From the NCBI GenBank assembly GCA_022840285.1, contig JALHIE010000039.1:1-22105 (forward strand): DNA of 22,105 nucleotides, in the 5' to 3' direction. Below are positions 14,764 to 22,105 of the stretch, in pieces (position 1 is the first letter of the stretch; each line of letters begins with the position of its first letter). A program made the translations under genes and the position numbers. A model generated the notes under the pieces. That model saw only the letters and a list, made by a program, of their open reading frames with translations. It had not been told where the DNA came from and did no database searches. The DNA comes from Porphyromonadaceae bacterium. Lineage in GTDB: Bacteria > Bacteroidota > Bacteroidia > Bacteroidales > Dysgonomonadaceae.

Positions 14764-16044
14764 ATGAAAACAAATCATCTGATTTTATTGCTGATGCTAT
14801 CGTTTTTATTTTCTTGCGAAGGCGAAAGAATCGATTTTTCAATCATCAACAGAAGCATCAGGGTAAACGCACGCATTGATGGCGTGAAAACGCGGGCGAC
14901 TAGTAATGACTGGTCGCAGGGGGATGCCATTGGAATCTATATGGTGACGGCCGGAAGTGGGTTGGCCCCAGAGTCCGTTCTGGCAAAAAATGCGAAATAC
15001 GTGACGGAGGGCGACGGCACCTTTAATCCTCCCGCCGTTGCTCACGATGTGAAGTTTCCGATGGACGGTTCAACTGTGGATTTCGTAGCCTATTATCCCT
15101 ACGGGACTGTCACCTCGGCTTTTGAATATTCTGTCGATGTGACCGATCAGACGGACCAGAACGCAATCGATCTGTTGTATTCAGACAATGCCGCGGGTTT
15201 GAACAAAAACTCCTCATTCGTGGATCTCTCTTTCTCTCACCAGTTATCGAAACTGGTCGTCCATCTTAAAACCATCGACGAGACAGCGTTAGTGAATACT
15301 GCTGTAACGGTAAAAGGGGTTAATACCCGGGGAGTGTTTTCCCTGACCGATAAGTCACAAACGGCTTCCACGAAAGGAGATATCGCGATGAAAATGAGTG
15401 ACGGTGGAGCGTTTGCCGAAGCCATTGTTTTACCTGCTGAAAGCCTCGCGGATGCAACCCTTGAAATCATAAACGGAGAATACGGTTACCTGTACGACCT
15501 GAACAGTTCGTCCACCATCACCTCGTTCGATCCGGGGTATAAATATACCTATACGATCGAGTTAGATACACGTTCTCCGCTTAGTGTGAAAGCTGTCATC
15601 GCTGATTGGATGGATGTGCCCGGGATAACGGTAACGGTACCAAAAGATTTTAAGGTCTATCAGCCCGTAGGAGAGGGAACCCCCGAAAATCCGTACACCG
15701 TTGAAGATGCCCGGAATGTATCTCCGGCAAGCGGGGTTTGGGTAAAAGGATTTATCGTAGGATATTATGCAGGCACTGCGGTCGGTTCTTTTACCAACGA
15801 CCTGGCCGATAGCACCAAGATCAAAATGACCTCCCTGGCTTTGGCCGGGTTGCCCGGCGAAACGAGCGGCTCAAAGACATTTCCCGTGTCTCTTCCTTTG
15901 GGAGAGATTAGGGATACCCTGAACTTGAAAACACACCCGGAGAACTTGAACAAGGAGGTGAAAATAAAAGGGAAGATCGGCACGTATTACGGTGCGACGG
16001 GCATGCCGGATGCTACCGCTTATGCATTTGTTGTTGAACATTAA
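14764..16044 (+). CDS. Fimbrillin-family lipoprotein with DUF6359-like C-terminal domain
   Basis: A 426-residue predicted lipoprotein. The signal peptide has a long Leu/Phe core and ends F-S-C, with Cys18 as the lipid site followed by EGER. Residues ~30-285 fit the fimbrillin-like family: VKTRATSNDWSQGDAIGIY, a VDFVAYYPY motif, DLLYSDN, LSFSHQLSKLVVHL, and FDPGYKYTYTIEL. From about residue 298 a second domain begins with VGEGTPENPYTVEDARN, contains VWVKGFIVGYY, and ends with KIKGKIGTYYGATGM. This is the pattern of DUF6359, an OB-fold-like module often attached to Bacteroidales surface lipoproteins. The protein is presumably surface-exposed, and its ligand is unknown. It stands alone, with no adjacent anchor or assembly gene, so it may be a surface lipoprotein rather than a polymerised fimbria subunit. 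Confidence 0.8.
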   Translation: MKTNHLILLLMLSFLFSCEGERIDFSIINRSIRVNARIDGVKTRATSNDWSQGDAIGIYMVTAGSGLAPESVLAKNAKYVTEGDGTFNPPAVAHDVKFPMDGSTVDFVAYYPYGTVTSAFEYSVDVTDQTDQNAIDLLYSDNAAGLNKNSSFVDLSFSHQLSKLVVHLKTIDETALVNTAVTVKGVNTRGVFSLTDKSQTASTKGDIAMKMSDGGAFAEAIVLPAESLADATLEIINGEYGYLYDLNSSSTITSFDPGYKYTYTIELDTRSPLSVKAVIADWMDVPGITVTVPKDFKVYQPVGEGTPENPYTVEDARNVSPASGVWVKGFIVGYYAGTAVGSFTNDLADSTKIKMTSLALAGLPGETSGSKTFPVSLPLGEIRDTLNLKTHPENLNKEVKIKGKIGTYYGATGMPDATAYAFVVEH

Positions 16045-16149
16045 GCTTTAGCTGTCATCGCGACACGTGCGAAAGTTGAACAACTTAAATTATTCCGGTT
16101 TTCAAAACAAAAAACAGGTTTTGGCTGTTCTATCCGGTAAAATACCGGT
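16045..16149. other. Gap before the small zinc-ribbon gene
   Basis: No gene and no clear promoter match are seen. A short perfect hairpin, CCGGTA-AAA-TACCGG (16134-16148), ends directly before the ATG at 16150 and could mask the ribosome-binding region of the small gene. Confidence 0.4.
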
Positions 16150-16272
16150 ATGGGCAAGACAGCTTGTAAAGACAACGATTTTGAGGCGACCGAACAACCT
16201 AAATACGTCTGTAAGAAGTGTGGGGCAAAGGTTAAAAAAGAAAAACAAGCCTGTAAGCCAAAGAAAATTTGA
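16150..16272 (+). CDS. Small Cys4 zinc-ribbon-like protein (40 aa)
   Basis: A 40-residue frame starts at ATG 16150 and ends at TGA 16270-16272. The translated features are MGKTACKDNDF at the start, YVCKKCGAKVKK in the middle and QACKPKKI at the end. Four cysteines are seen (Cys6, Cys21, Cys24, Cys35), with a C-x2-C-G knuckle followed by a lone Cys in a Lys-rich context, the layout of a small zinc-binding ribbon. The protein is strongly basic, with 13 lysines, which would suit nucleic-acid or ribosome contact; that is inference. I recall similar tiny lysine-rich CKKCG proteins in Bacteroidales, but cannot verify this here. The ordered cysteines and a hairpin overlapping its end support this frame over the longer 91-codon GTG frame on the same strand (16067-16342), whose translation is low-complexity and featureless. 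Confidence 0.68.
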   Translation: MGKTACKDNDFEATEQPKYVCKKCGAKVKKEKQACKPKKI

Positions 16273-16294
16273 CAGGCTCTTTCATGGCTTTTCG
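16255..16294 (+). terminator. Possible terminator after the small zinc-ribbon gene
   Basis: AAGCCA-AAGA (16255-16264) can pair with TCTT and TGGCTT (16278-16290), with a TCA bulge. TT then CG follow. The 5' arm lies in the last codons of the small gene. It is plausible, but the imperfect stem and short T tract make it uncertain. Confidence 0.35.
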
Positions 16295-16381
16295 TCGATG
16301 GATTTATCCGGTCTGTCGATTTTGAATTTTAAAAAAGTCTAAAAAGAACGGTTGTATTCCTTTGTTGTGGTTTTTAATCGC
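16273..16381. other. Intergenic stretch before the efflux operon
   Basis: Nothing coding is recognised. It includes a TTTG at 16361-16364 that may serve as the -33 element of the efflux promoter described next. Confidence 0.4.
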
Positions 16382-16389
16382 TAAATTTG
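16361..16389 (+). promoter_or_regulatory. Candidate promoter of the RND efflux operon
   Basis: TAAATTTG (16382-16389) matches TAnnTTTG exactly. A TTTG lies 17 bp upstream (16361-16364), slightly closer than the usual 19-21. The -7 box is 19 bp before the ATG at 16409, which implies a very short leader. Confidence 0.45.
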
Positions 16390-16398
16390 GCCAAATTT
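16383..16398. promoter_or_regulatory. 16-bp perfect palindrome over the efflux promoter, putative operator
   Basis: AAATTTGGCCAAATTT is a perfect palindrome and also part of a direct repeat of AAATTTGG (16383-16390 and 16393-16400). It covers most of the candidate -7 box and ends 10 bp before the start codon. A dimeric repressor bound here would block transcription. No TetR- or MarR-type gene is adjacent in the window. Confidence 0.45.
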
Positions 16399-16408
16399 GG
16401 ACTAAATA

Positions 16409-17527
16409 ATGAATAAAAACACCAAAATCACACTGTTTACAGTTATTGGTTTGCTGATCTTGGGAATGGCTTTTTTCCCGAAAATTAAATCGATGTTTTC
16501 CTCCGGTAATCCACAAAAAGAAAGTCAGGGACCATCCAGGGGTGGTGGCGGAGGAGGAGCAGGAAGACAGCAGTTGAGCGTGACTGCTGCGATTTTGCGA
16601 CCGCAGCTTCTGCGCAGCGACCTTTATATTGCCCGGGGTGTTTTATTACCCGAGGAAGAGGTTGATCTCACTTTTGAAACCTCCGGCAAAATTACCCATA
16701 TCTATTTTCGGGAAGGATCTTTTGTTGCTCAGGGAGCGCTGCTCGCCAAGGTCAACGACGCACCTTTACAAGCTGAATTAAGAAAACTTCAGACACAGCT
16801 TCCTTTGGCGCAGGATCGGGTTTTCAGACAGGGAACCCTGTTGGAAAAAGATGCGATCAGCCAGGAGACCTACCAGACGGTCACCACCGAACTGGAAAAA
16901 CTAAAAGCCGATATCGACCTGATAGAATCAAGGATTGCACAGACCGAACTGCGAGCGCCGTTCAGCGGAGTCATCGGTTTGCGCCAGGTTAGCGTGGGAG
17001 CATATGCGTCACCCGCAGTGATCGTTTCGAAACTGACGAAAATTTCACCGTTGAAGTTGGAATTTTCCATGAACGAAAATCAGGTCAGTCAGATACCTCC
17101 CGGGGCGAAAATAACCTTTACGGTAGCCAACGACTTAACCACATACGAGGCAGAGGTGTATGCCGTGGAGTCACAGTTGGATCCCAAGACGCTCACGCTG
17201 AAAGCCCGTGCACGGTACGACAATCCGGGCGGAAAACTGAAGCCGGGCATTTCCGCCTCCATTCAGACACTAATCAGTGAAATCCCCGATGCCATCGTTA
17301 TACCCAGCATCTCGAGCATTACCGAAATGGGAAGGGATATAGCCTACGTTTACAGGAATGGAGTGGCACAAGAGGTGGAGATAACCAAAGGGTACCGGAC
17401 AGCATCTTCTGTACAGGTCCTTTCCGGACTTTCCGCAGGAGATACGTTGCTGGTGACCGGTGTGATGCAGTTGAGAAACGGGTTGCCGGTGAAAATTTCA
17501 GAAATAATTTCCAACCCAACAGAGTAA
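16409..17527 (+). CDS. RND efflux periplasmic adaptor (membrane fusion protein, HlyD/AcrA-like)
   Basis: A 372-residue adaptor that links the inner-membrane RND pump to the outer-membrane channel. It has one N-terminal membrane anchor (about residues 7-23, ITLFTVIGLLILGMAFF) rather than a lipobox. An unusual glycine run (residues 45-50 in SRGGGGGGAGR) acts as a linker. The first lipoyl half is near 85-115 (VDLTFETSGKI, YFREGSFVAQGALLAKVND). A coiled-coil hairpin spans about 118-175 (LRKLQTQLPLAQ; TVTTELEKLKADI). The second lipoyl half is TELRAPFSGVIGLRQVSVGAY. A beta-barrel region (LKPGISASIQ) and membrane-proximal domain (VVIPS-type IVIPSISSI) complete the AcrA-like order. It is the first gene of the operon, 4 bp ahead of the pump gene. 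The substrate cannot be read from sequence. Confidence 0.92.
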   Translation: MNKNTKITLFTVIGLLILGMAFFPKIKSMFSSGNPQKESQGPSRGGGGGGAGRQQLSVTAAILRPQLLRSDLYIARGVLLPEEEVDLTFETSGKITHIYFREGSFVAQGALLAKVNDAPLQAELRKLQTQLPLAQDRVFRQGTLLEKDAISQETYQTVTTELEKLKADIDLIESRIAQTELRAPFSGVIGLRQVSVGAYASPAVIVSKLTKISPLKLEFSMNENQVSQIPPGAKITFTVANDLTTYEAEVYAVESQLDPKTLTLKARARYDNPGGKLKPGISASIQTLISEIPDAIVIPSISSITEMGRDIAYVYRNGVAQEVEITKGYRTASSVQVLSGLSAGDTLLVTGVMQLRNGLPVKISEIISNPTE

Positions 17528-17531
17528 CAGC

Positions 17532-20500
17532 ATGACCTTATCCGAACTCAGTATAAATCGTCCGGTATTGGCCACGGTGATGGTGCTGATCATCATCATT
17601 TTCGGGATAATCGGATATACCAGCCTGGCCGTACGCGAGTATCCCAACGTGGATAATCCCATCATCACGGTTTCTGTGAGTTACCCCGGCGCGAATGCCG
17701 AAGTGATTGAGAACCAGATTACAGAGCCGCTTGAACAAAACATCAACGGTATTCCCGGCATTCGCTCGCTGATGAGTCAGAGTAGCCAGGGAAGCTCGAG
17801 GATAACGGTTGAATTTGAATTGACCGTTGATATGGAAACGGCTGCCAACGATGTGCGCGACAAGGTTTCCAGGGCGCAACGCTACTTGCCGCGTGATGCG
17901 GACCCTCCAACGGTTGCAAAAGCAGATGCCGATGCCGACCCGATCATGCAGGTCACGGTGGAAAGTCCCACGCGTTCTTTGTTGCAGCTGTCCGAAATTG
18001 CCGAACTTACGGTAAAGGAGCGTCTGCAAACCATTTCAAACGTGAGTGCGGTGGAGATTTGGGGAGAAAACCGGTATTCGATGCGTTTGTGGCTCGATCC
18101 GGTTAGAATGGCATCCTACAACATTACCCCCATGGATGTGAAAAATGCCCTGGACAGGGAAAACATCGAATTGCCGGCCGGAAGCATCGAAGGAGACCAC
18201 ATTGAGCAGTCCATCCGTACGATGGGACTGATGCAGACCCCCGAAGAGTTTAACAACATGGTGATCATTGAGGACGATTACCGGATCGTGCGATTTGGTG
18301 ACGTCGGGACGGCGGAACTGGATACGGAAAATCGGAAAAACATTCTCCGGCGTAACGGAATTCCTATGGTCAGCTGTGTGATCATCCCGCAACCCGGAGC
18401 CAACCAGATTGTGATTGCCAACGAGGCGGCATTGAGGATAGAGCAGATGCGCAAAGACCTGCCCGAAGATGTCAAGCTCGATGTCGCTTTCGATAATACG
18501 CGGTTTATCCGTGCGTCCATCTCCGAGGTACAGGCAACGGTTTTGATTGCTTTTGCCCTGGTGGTGCTGGTGATTTTCCTTTTCCTGAGAAACAGCCGCG
18601 TAACGCTTATCCCTACCCTGGTTATCCCCATTTCACTTATCGGTACATTCTTCATCATGTACCTGGCGGGGTTCTCCATCAACGTGCTTTCCATGCTTGC
18701 GGTGGTGCTTTCCGTAGGATTGGTGGTAGACGATGCCATTGTGGTGGTTGAAAACATCTATTCTAAAGTGGAGCAGGGAATGCGACCCAGGGAGGCATCC
18801 GTGGAAGGCTCGAAAGAGATATTTTTTGCCGTTATATCGACAACCATCACGCTGGTCGCCATATTCTTTCCGATCATCTTCCTGGAAGGAATGACGGGGA
18901 GATTGTTTCGGGAATTCAGTATCGTTATTTCGGGCGCAGTGATTATTTCCTCTTTCGTAGCGTTGTCCTTTGTCCCGATGCTATCGTCCAAACTGCTGAA
19001 AAAGAAAGAAAAACACGATAAGATCTATGAAAAGACCGAGAAGATCTTCCAGGGGATGAATGCCTTTTACAACAGGTCGCTGAAGGCGTTTCTTCACCAC
19101 AGGTGGTTGATTTATCCGGTTATTGGGGTGGCGTTGGTGCTTATTGTGGTTTTGTGGAACGTCATTCCGGCCGAAATGGCGCCCTTGGAGGACCGTTCGC
19201 AAATCATGATCCGTACATCTACCCCCGAAGGGGCGACTTTTGAGTTTACAAGGGATTATACCGAAGGTATTTCCAGAATAGCCGATTCGGTGGCGTGGGA
19301 AAGCAATTCGAACATCACCATGATCAGGGGTACTTTTGGAATGGTCCGTCTTGTTTTGCCGGATATCAAGGAGCGCGAAAGAAGCCAGATGGAGGTGGCC
19401 GATGCGTTATCGGTTGCAGTAAGAAACCAGACAGCCGCCCGCGCATTTGTACAACAGCAGTCCACATTTGGCGGGCGCCGCGGAGGAATGCCAATTCAAT
19501 ATGTCTTGCAAGCGCCCAACATCGAAAAACTTCAGGAGTTTATTCCTCCGTTCATGGAGAAAGTGAATCAAAGCCCCTATTTTCAGATGGCTGACGTGAA
19601 CCTGAAGTTCACCAAGCCCGAAACCCGGATCGTGATCGACAGGGATAAGGCTGCTTTGCTGGGTGTTAGTACCCGCGATATAGGACAGACGCTTCAATAT
19701 GCATTGAGCGGCCAGCGCATGGGATACTTTTACATGAACGGGAAACAGTATCAGGTACTGGGAGAGATAAATCGTCAGCAACGGAATACGCCACTCGATC
19801 TGAAAACCATCTACCTGAAAAACTCTTCGGGACAGATGATCCAAATGGACAACCTGGTCAAACTCGAAGAGACCGTTGCTCCGCCGCAGTTGTACCGGTA
19901 CAACCGGTTTAACTCCGCAACCGTTTCAGCCGGATTGGCACAGGGGTATTCGCTGGGCGAAGGGTTGGAAGAAATGGACAGGATTGCGGCAGAGGTGCTC
20001 GACGAAACCTTTCGGACGGCGCTGGAGGGCGAATCGAGGAACTTTCGCGAAAGTTCCTCCAGTCTGCTTTTTGCTTTCGGGCTGGCCATCATACTGATTT
20101 TCCTGGTGTTGGCCGCACAATTCGAGAGTTTCAAAGATCCGTTCGTGATCATGCTTACCGTTCCGTTAGCGGTTTTTGGAGCCTTGCTCTTTATGTGGCT
20201 GTTCGGTGTTACCATGAACATCTACAGTCAGATAGGGATCATCATGTTGATTGGTTTGGTTGCCAAGAACGGAATCCTTATCGTTGAGTTCTCCAACCAA
20301 CGCCAGGCGACGGGGATGAGCAAGCACGAAGCTGTGATGGGTGCCTCCATCCAGCGGTTGAGGCCAATCTTAATGACAAGTATTTCCACTATTCTGGGAC
20401 TGCTCCCACTGGCTCTGGCAACCGGAGAAGGAGCCAACGGACGTATCGCCATGGGTATTGCCGTGGTTGGAGGTATGCTTATTTCCACCCTGTTGACGTT

Positions 20501-20585
20501 GTTTGTCGTTCCGGCTATGTACATGTATTTATCCACCAACAGAAAATCGAAAACAAAAGAAACCACCGATGTTCAACATGTTTAA
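17532..20585 (+). CDS. RND multidrug efflux permease (AcrB/MexB-like, HAE1 family)
   Basis: A 1017-residue proton-driven inner-membrane pump, normally trimeric. It has the usual duplicated layout: TM1 (about 11-31), a large periplasmic loop, TM2-6 (about 334-485), TM7 (about 527-546), a second loop, and TM8-12 (about 845 to the C-terminus). Proton-relay residues are present: GLVVDDAIVVVEN in TM4 (Asp400, Asp401) and GLVAKNGILIVEF in TM10 (Lys912). Other family features include SVSYPGANAEVIE, EPLEQNINGI and FFPIIFLEGMTGRLFREF. The length is close to the usual 1,020-1,050 residues, with no break. It follows the adaptor by 4 bp and overlaps the channel gene, so the three are translationally coupled. 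The family exports hydrophobic drugs, detergents or bile-type compounds; the actual substrate here is unknown. Confidence 0.96.
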   Translation: MTLSELSINRPVLATVMVLIIIIFGIIGYTSLAVREYPNVDNPIITVSVSYPGANAEVIENQITEPLEQNINGIPGIRSLMSQSSQGSSRITVEFELTVDMETAANDVRDKVSRAQRYLPRDADPPTVAKADADADPIMQVTVESPTRSLLQLSEIAELTVKERLQTISNVSAVEIWGENRYSMRLWLDPVRMASYNITPMDVKNALDRENIELPAGSIEGDHIEQSIRTMGLMQTPEEFNNMVIIEDDYRIVRFGDVGTAELDTENRKNILRRNGIPMVSCVIIPQPGANQIVIANEAALRIEQMRKDLPEDVKLDVAFDNTRFIRASISEVQATVLIAFALVVLVIFLFLRNSRVTLIPTLVIPISLIGTFFIMYLAGFSINVLSMLAVVLSVGLVVDDAIVVVENIYSKVEQGMRPREASVEGSKEIFFAVISTTITLVAIFFPIIFLEGMTGRLFREFSIVISGAVIISSFVALSFVPMLSSKLLKKKEKHDKIYEKTEKIFQGMNAFYNRSLKAFLHHRWLIYPVIGVALVLIVVLWNVIPAEMAPLEDRSQIMIRTSTPEGATFEFTRDYTEGISRIADSVAWESNSNITMIRGTFGMVRLVLPDIKERERSQMEVADALSVAVRNQTAARAFVQQQSTFGGRRGGMPIQYVLQAPNIEKLQEFIPPFMEKVNQSPYFQMADVNLKFTKPETRIVIDRDKAALLGVSTRDIGQTLQYALSGQRMGYFYMNGKQYQVLGEINRQQRNTPLDLKTIYLKNSSGQMIQMDNLVKLEETVAPPQLYRYNRFNSATVSAGLAQGYSLGEGLEEMDRIAAEVLDETFRTALEGESRNFRESSSSLLFAFGLAIILIFLVLAAQFESFKDPFVIMLTVPLAVFGALLFMWLFGVTMNIYSQIGIIMLIGLVAKNGILIVEFSNQRQATGMSKHEAVMGASIQRLRPILMTSISTILGLLPLALATGEGANGRIAMGIAVVGGMLISTLLTLFVVPAMYMYLSTNRKSKTKETTDVQHV

Positions 20586-21912
20586 ATTAAAGAGATTTGC
20601 ATTTCCGACTATCGCACTTTTGCTCCCCTTTTTATCGGTCGCACAGGCAGTTATTGATTTGAATGAGGTGATACGCATCGGACTGGAGAACAACTACGAC
20701 CTGAAAATAACCAGGAACGAACAACGAATATCCGACAATAACCAAACGTTGGGCAACGCCGGGTTCCTCCCCTCCTTGGGACTGAGCTCAGGTTATAGTG
20801 TTCGGGAAAGTAACACCGATCAGTATCCGGCCGACGGGAACGAGGCCGTTGCGACGAGGAATTCAGCGACAAAAACGCTTGATGCAGGTTTAAACCTGAA
20901 CTGGACCCTCTTTGAGGGATTTAAGGTTCAAACAAACCATAAACGTCTGCAGGAACTGAAGTCGGTGGGTGAACTGAATACTCGGTTGGAGGTGGAAAAC
21001 TTTATTGCCGGTATTTCGGCTGAATACTATAACTACGTTCAGCAAACGTTACGCATGCGGAATTTACGCCAGGCGCTAAACCTCTCACGTGAACGGCTGC
21101 GCATAGTAGAGGCACGTTACCAGATAGGGTCTCTCTCCCGGCTCGACCTGCAGCAGGCACGTGTGGATTTTAATGCCGATAGCTCACAATTGATTCAGCA
21201 ATACGAGGTTTTGCACAGTTCGCGCATCCTGTTGAATGAGATGATGGGTACAGGTAATGTTGAACAGCAGTTTATGGCTGCCGATACAACCATCTCGTTT
21301 GACCCGATGCTGTCGAAATCGGCACTTTACGACAACATGATGAAAGTAAATACCGCGCTGCTCCTGACCGAAAAAAACAAGGTGCTGAGCGAGCTTGATT
21401 TAAAAACGGTGCAAAGCCAGAATTATCCTTACCTGAGGCTGAACGGCGGATACGGATTCACACACTACGATTACACCAAAGGGAATTTCGACAAGCAGCG
21501 GACCTGGGGCCCTGCGGTAGGGGTTACGCTTGGTTTTACCATTTTCGACGGGTTTAACAGGAGTCGTGAACAGAAAAATGCACGGATCCGGATAGACAAC
21601 CGCGAACTTCAGGTGGAACGGCAGAAGCTCATGCTACAGAGCGATTTTGCCAATATGTGGCTCGCTTATCAAAACAACATACAGTTGACCAATCTCGAAA
21701 AGGAGAGCCTGGAAAATGCGCAAATCAACTACGAGATTGCGATGGACAGGTATAAGTTGGGCGACTTGTCGGGGATTCTGTTGCGAGAAGCACAGGTAAG
21801 CCTTCTCCAGGCCGAGCAACGGTTACTCACCGCACAGTACCGCACCAAGCTTTATGAAATTTCGTTGTTACAGATCAGCGGAAAGATAGGGGAGTACTTG
21901 TCAGCTCATTGA
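20569..21912 (+). CDS. TolC-like outer-membrane efflux channel (OEP family)
   Basis: A 447-residue outer-membrane channel that completes the tripartite pump. A signal peptide of about 27 residues ends LLPFLSVAQA. The internally duplicated OEP layout is visible, with the equivalent motifs WTLFEGF (112-118) and FTIFDGF (323-329). Long amphipathic helices surround them (LRMRNLRQALNLSRERL, YQIGSLSRLDLQQARVDFN, and YKLGDLSGILLREAQVSL). The start at 20569 overlaps the pump stop by 17 bp; ATG 20578, overlapping by 8 bp, is also possible. A longer frame open back to 20503 would add residues that spoil the signal peptide. The 3' end overlaps the convergent glutamate synthase gene by 12 bp, leaving no room for a dedicated terminator. 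Confidence 0.93.
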   Translation: MFNMFKLKRFAFPTIALLLPFLSVAQAVIDLNEVIRIGLENNYDLKITRNEQRISDNNQTLGNAGFLPSLGLSSGYSVRESNTDQYPADGNEAVATRNSATKTLDAGLNLNWTLFEGFKVQTNHKRLQELKSVGELNTRLEVENFIAGISAEYYNYVQQTLRMRNLRQALNLSRERLRIVEARYQIGSLSRLDLQQARVDFNADSSQLIQQYEVLHSSRILLNEMMGTGNVEQQFMAADTTISFDPMLSKSALYDNMMKVNTALLLTEKNKVLSELDLKTVQSQNYPYLRLNGGYGFTHYDYTKGNFDKQRTWGPAVGVTLGFTIFDGFNRSREQKNARIRIDNRELQVERQKLMLQSDFANMWLAYQNNIQLTNLEKESLENAQINYEIAMDRYKLGDLSGILLREAQVSLLQAEQRLLTAQYRTKLYEISLLQISGKIGEYLSAH

Positions 21913-22105
21913 CGCGTGCATCGCCTTGGCCGCCTTTCTACCGTCACCCATGGCCAGGATTACCGTTGCTCCGCCCCGGACAATATCGCCGCCGGCAAAA
22001 ATGGTTTCATCGGCAGTTTGCATGGTGTCTGAATTTACCACAACGGTTCCCCACGAAGTGATCTCCAGGCCCGAAAAAGAGGATGGGATCAGTGGGTTGG
22101 GCGAT
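21901..22105 (-). CDS. gltA: NADPH-dependent glutamate synthase, C-terminal 67 residues (cut by window end)
   Basis: The minus-strand frame is open from the window edge to TGA at 21901-21903. Its sequence matches the FAD/NAD-binding C-terminus of small-subunit-type glutamate synthases: SPNPLIPS near the start, TSWGTVVVNSDTMQT, then ETIFAGGDIVRGGATVILAM and GDGRKAAKAMHAS. Known of the family: these enzymes transfer NADPH electrons to support glutamate formation from 2-oxoglutarate and glutamine, or act as a flavin electron-transfer partner. The symbol gltD is equally common, and in Bacteroidales a fused form with a dihydroorotate-dehydrogenase-like NAD-binding unit exists; the missing 5' part prevents choosing. 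The last 12 bp overlap the efflux channel gene on the opposite strand. Confidence 0.9.
   Translation of the reverse strand, partial: SPNPLIPSSFSGLEITSWGTVVVNSDTMQTADETIFAGGDIVRGGATVILAMGDGRKAAKAMHASMS

Noticed and set aside
16067..16342. 91-codon frame on the plus strand (starts GTG) between fimbrillin and efflux genes
   Set aside because: The translation is featureless and basic. The embedded 40-codon frame with ordered cysteines is a better gene candidate.
20503..20568. Upstream extension of the TolC-like gene
   Set aside because: It would overlap the pump gene by over 80 bp and put 22 extra residues before the signal peptide. ATG 20569 or 20578 is preferred.
1..22105. CRISPR arrays, tRNA or rRNA genes, insertion sequences, integrases
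   Set aside because: I looked for regularly spaced repeats, transposase-like frames and RNA-gene signatures and saw none.

Overview
The window looks like a chromosomal segment from a member of the Bacteroidota, most likely the order Bacteroidales. A Porphyromonadaceae or Dysgonomonadaceae relative would fit, but I cannot name a genus. The evidence is several fimbrillin-type surface lipoproteins, a TPR-containing hybrid two-component sensor ending in an AraC domain, a protein combining a macroglobulin-like domain with a TonB plug, and promoter-like elements matching the Bacteroidetes consensus TAnnTTTG. I see no insertion sequence, phage, CRISPR array, tRNA or rRNA.

Layout. Positions 1-5531 (+) hold three consecutive fimbrial surface-protein genes. 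The first is cut by the window edge. The other two are lipoproteins of 677 and 820 residues, and the 677-residue one ends in a DUF1566/FISUMP-like tail. A hairpin terminator at 5553-5586 closes the group. A small AraC-type regulator (5595-6086, +) follows almost immediately and has its own perfect 12-bp hairpin terminator. About 490 bp of AT-rich DNA without a recognisable gene comes next (6087-6575). On the minus strand, 6576-9414 is a hybrid sensor kinase/response regulator (HTCS type). Its receiver domain is interrupted by an apparent short deletion and frameshift, so it reads as two pieces.

Positions 9626-11857 (-) are housekeeping: ffh followed 21 bp later by folD, with a good -7 box in front of ffh. 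A macroglobulin-like/TonB-plug secreted protein (11927-14566, -) lies upstream and is divergent from a lone fimbrillin lipoprotein with a DUF6359-like tail (14764-16044, +). A 364-bp gap then contains a 40-codon Cys4 zinc-ribbon-like gene (16150-16272, +).

Positions 16409-21912 (+) form a complete tripartite RND efflux operon of periplasmic adaptor, inner-membrane pump and TolC-like outer-membrane channel. A 16-bp perfect palindrome overlaps its putative promoter. The last gene overlaps tail-to-tail by 12 bp with the 3' end of a glutamate synthase gene (21901-22105, -), which is cut by the window edge.

How it fits together. The left third is a cell-surface fimbria module with a possible local regulator. 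The broken HTCS sensor next to it may once have controlled neighbouring genes. The right part is a self-contained efflux operon. I did not find a clearly new multi-gene system. The best leads are the interrupted HTCS, the tiny zinc-ribbon gene, the palindrome over the efflux promoter, and the terminator placed 8 bp before the AraC gene's start.
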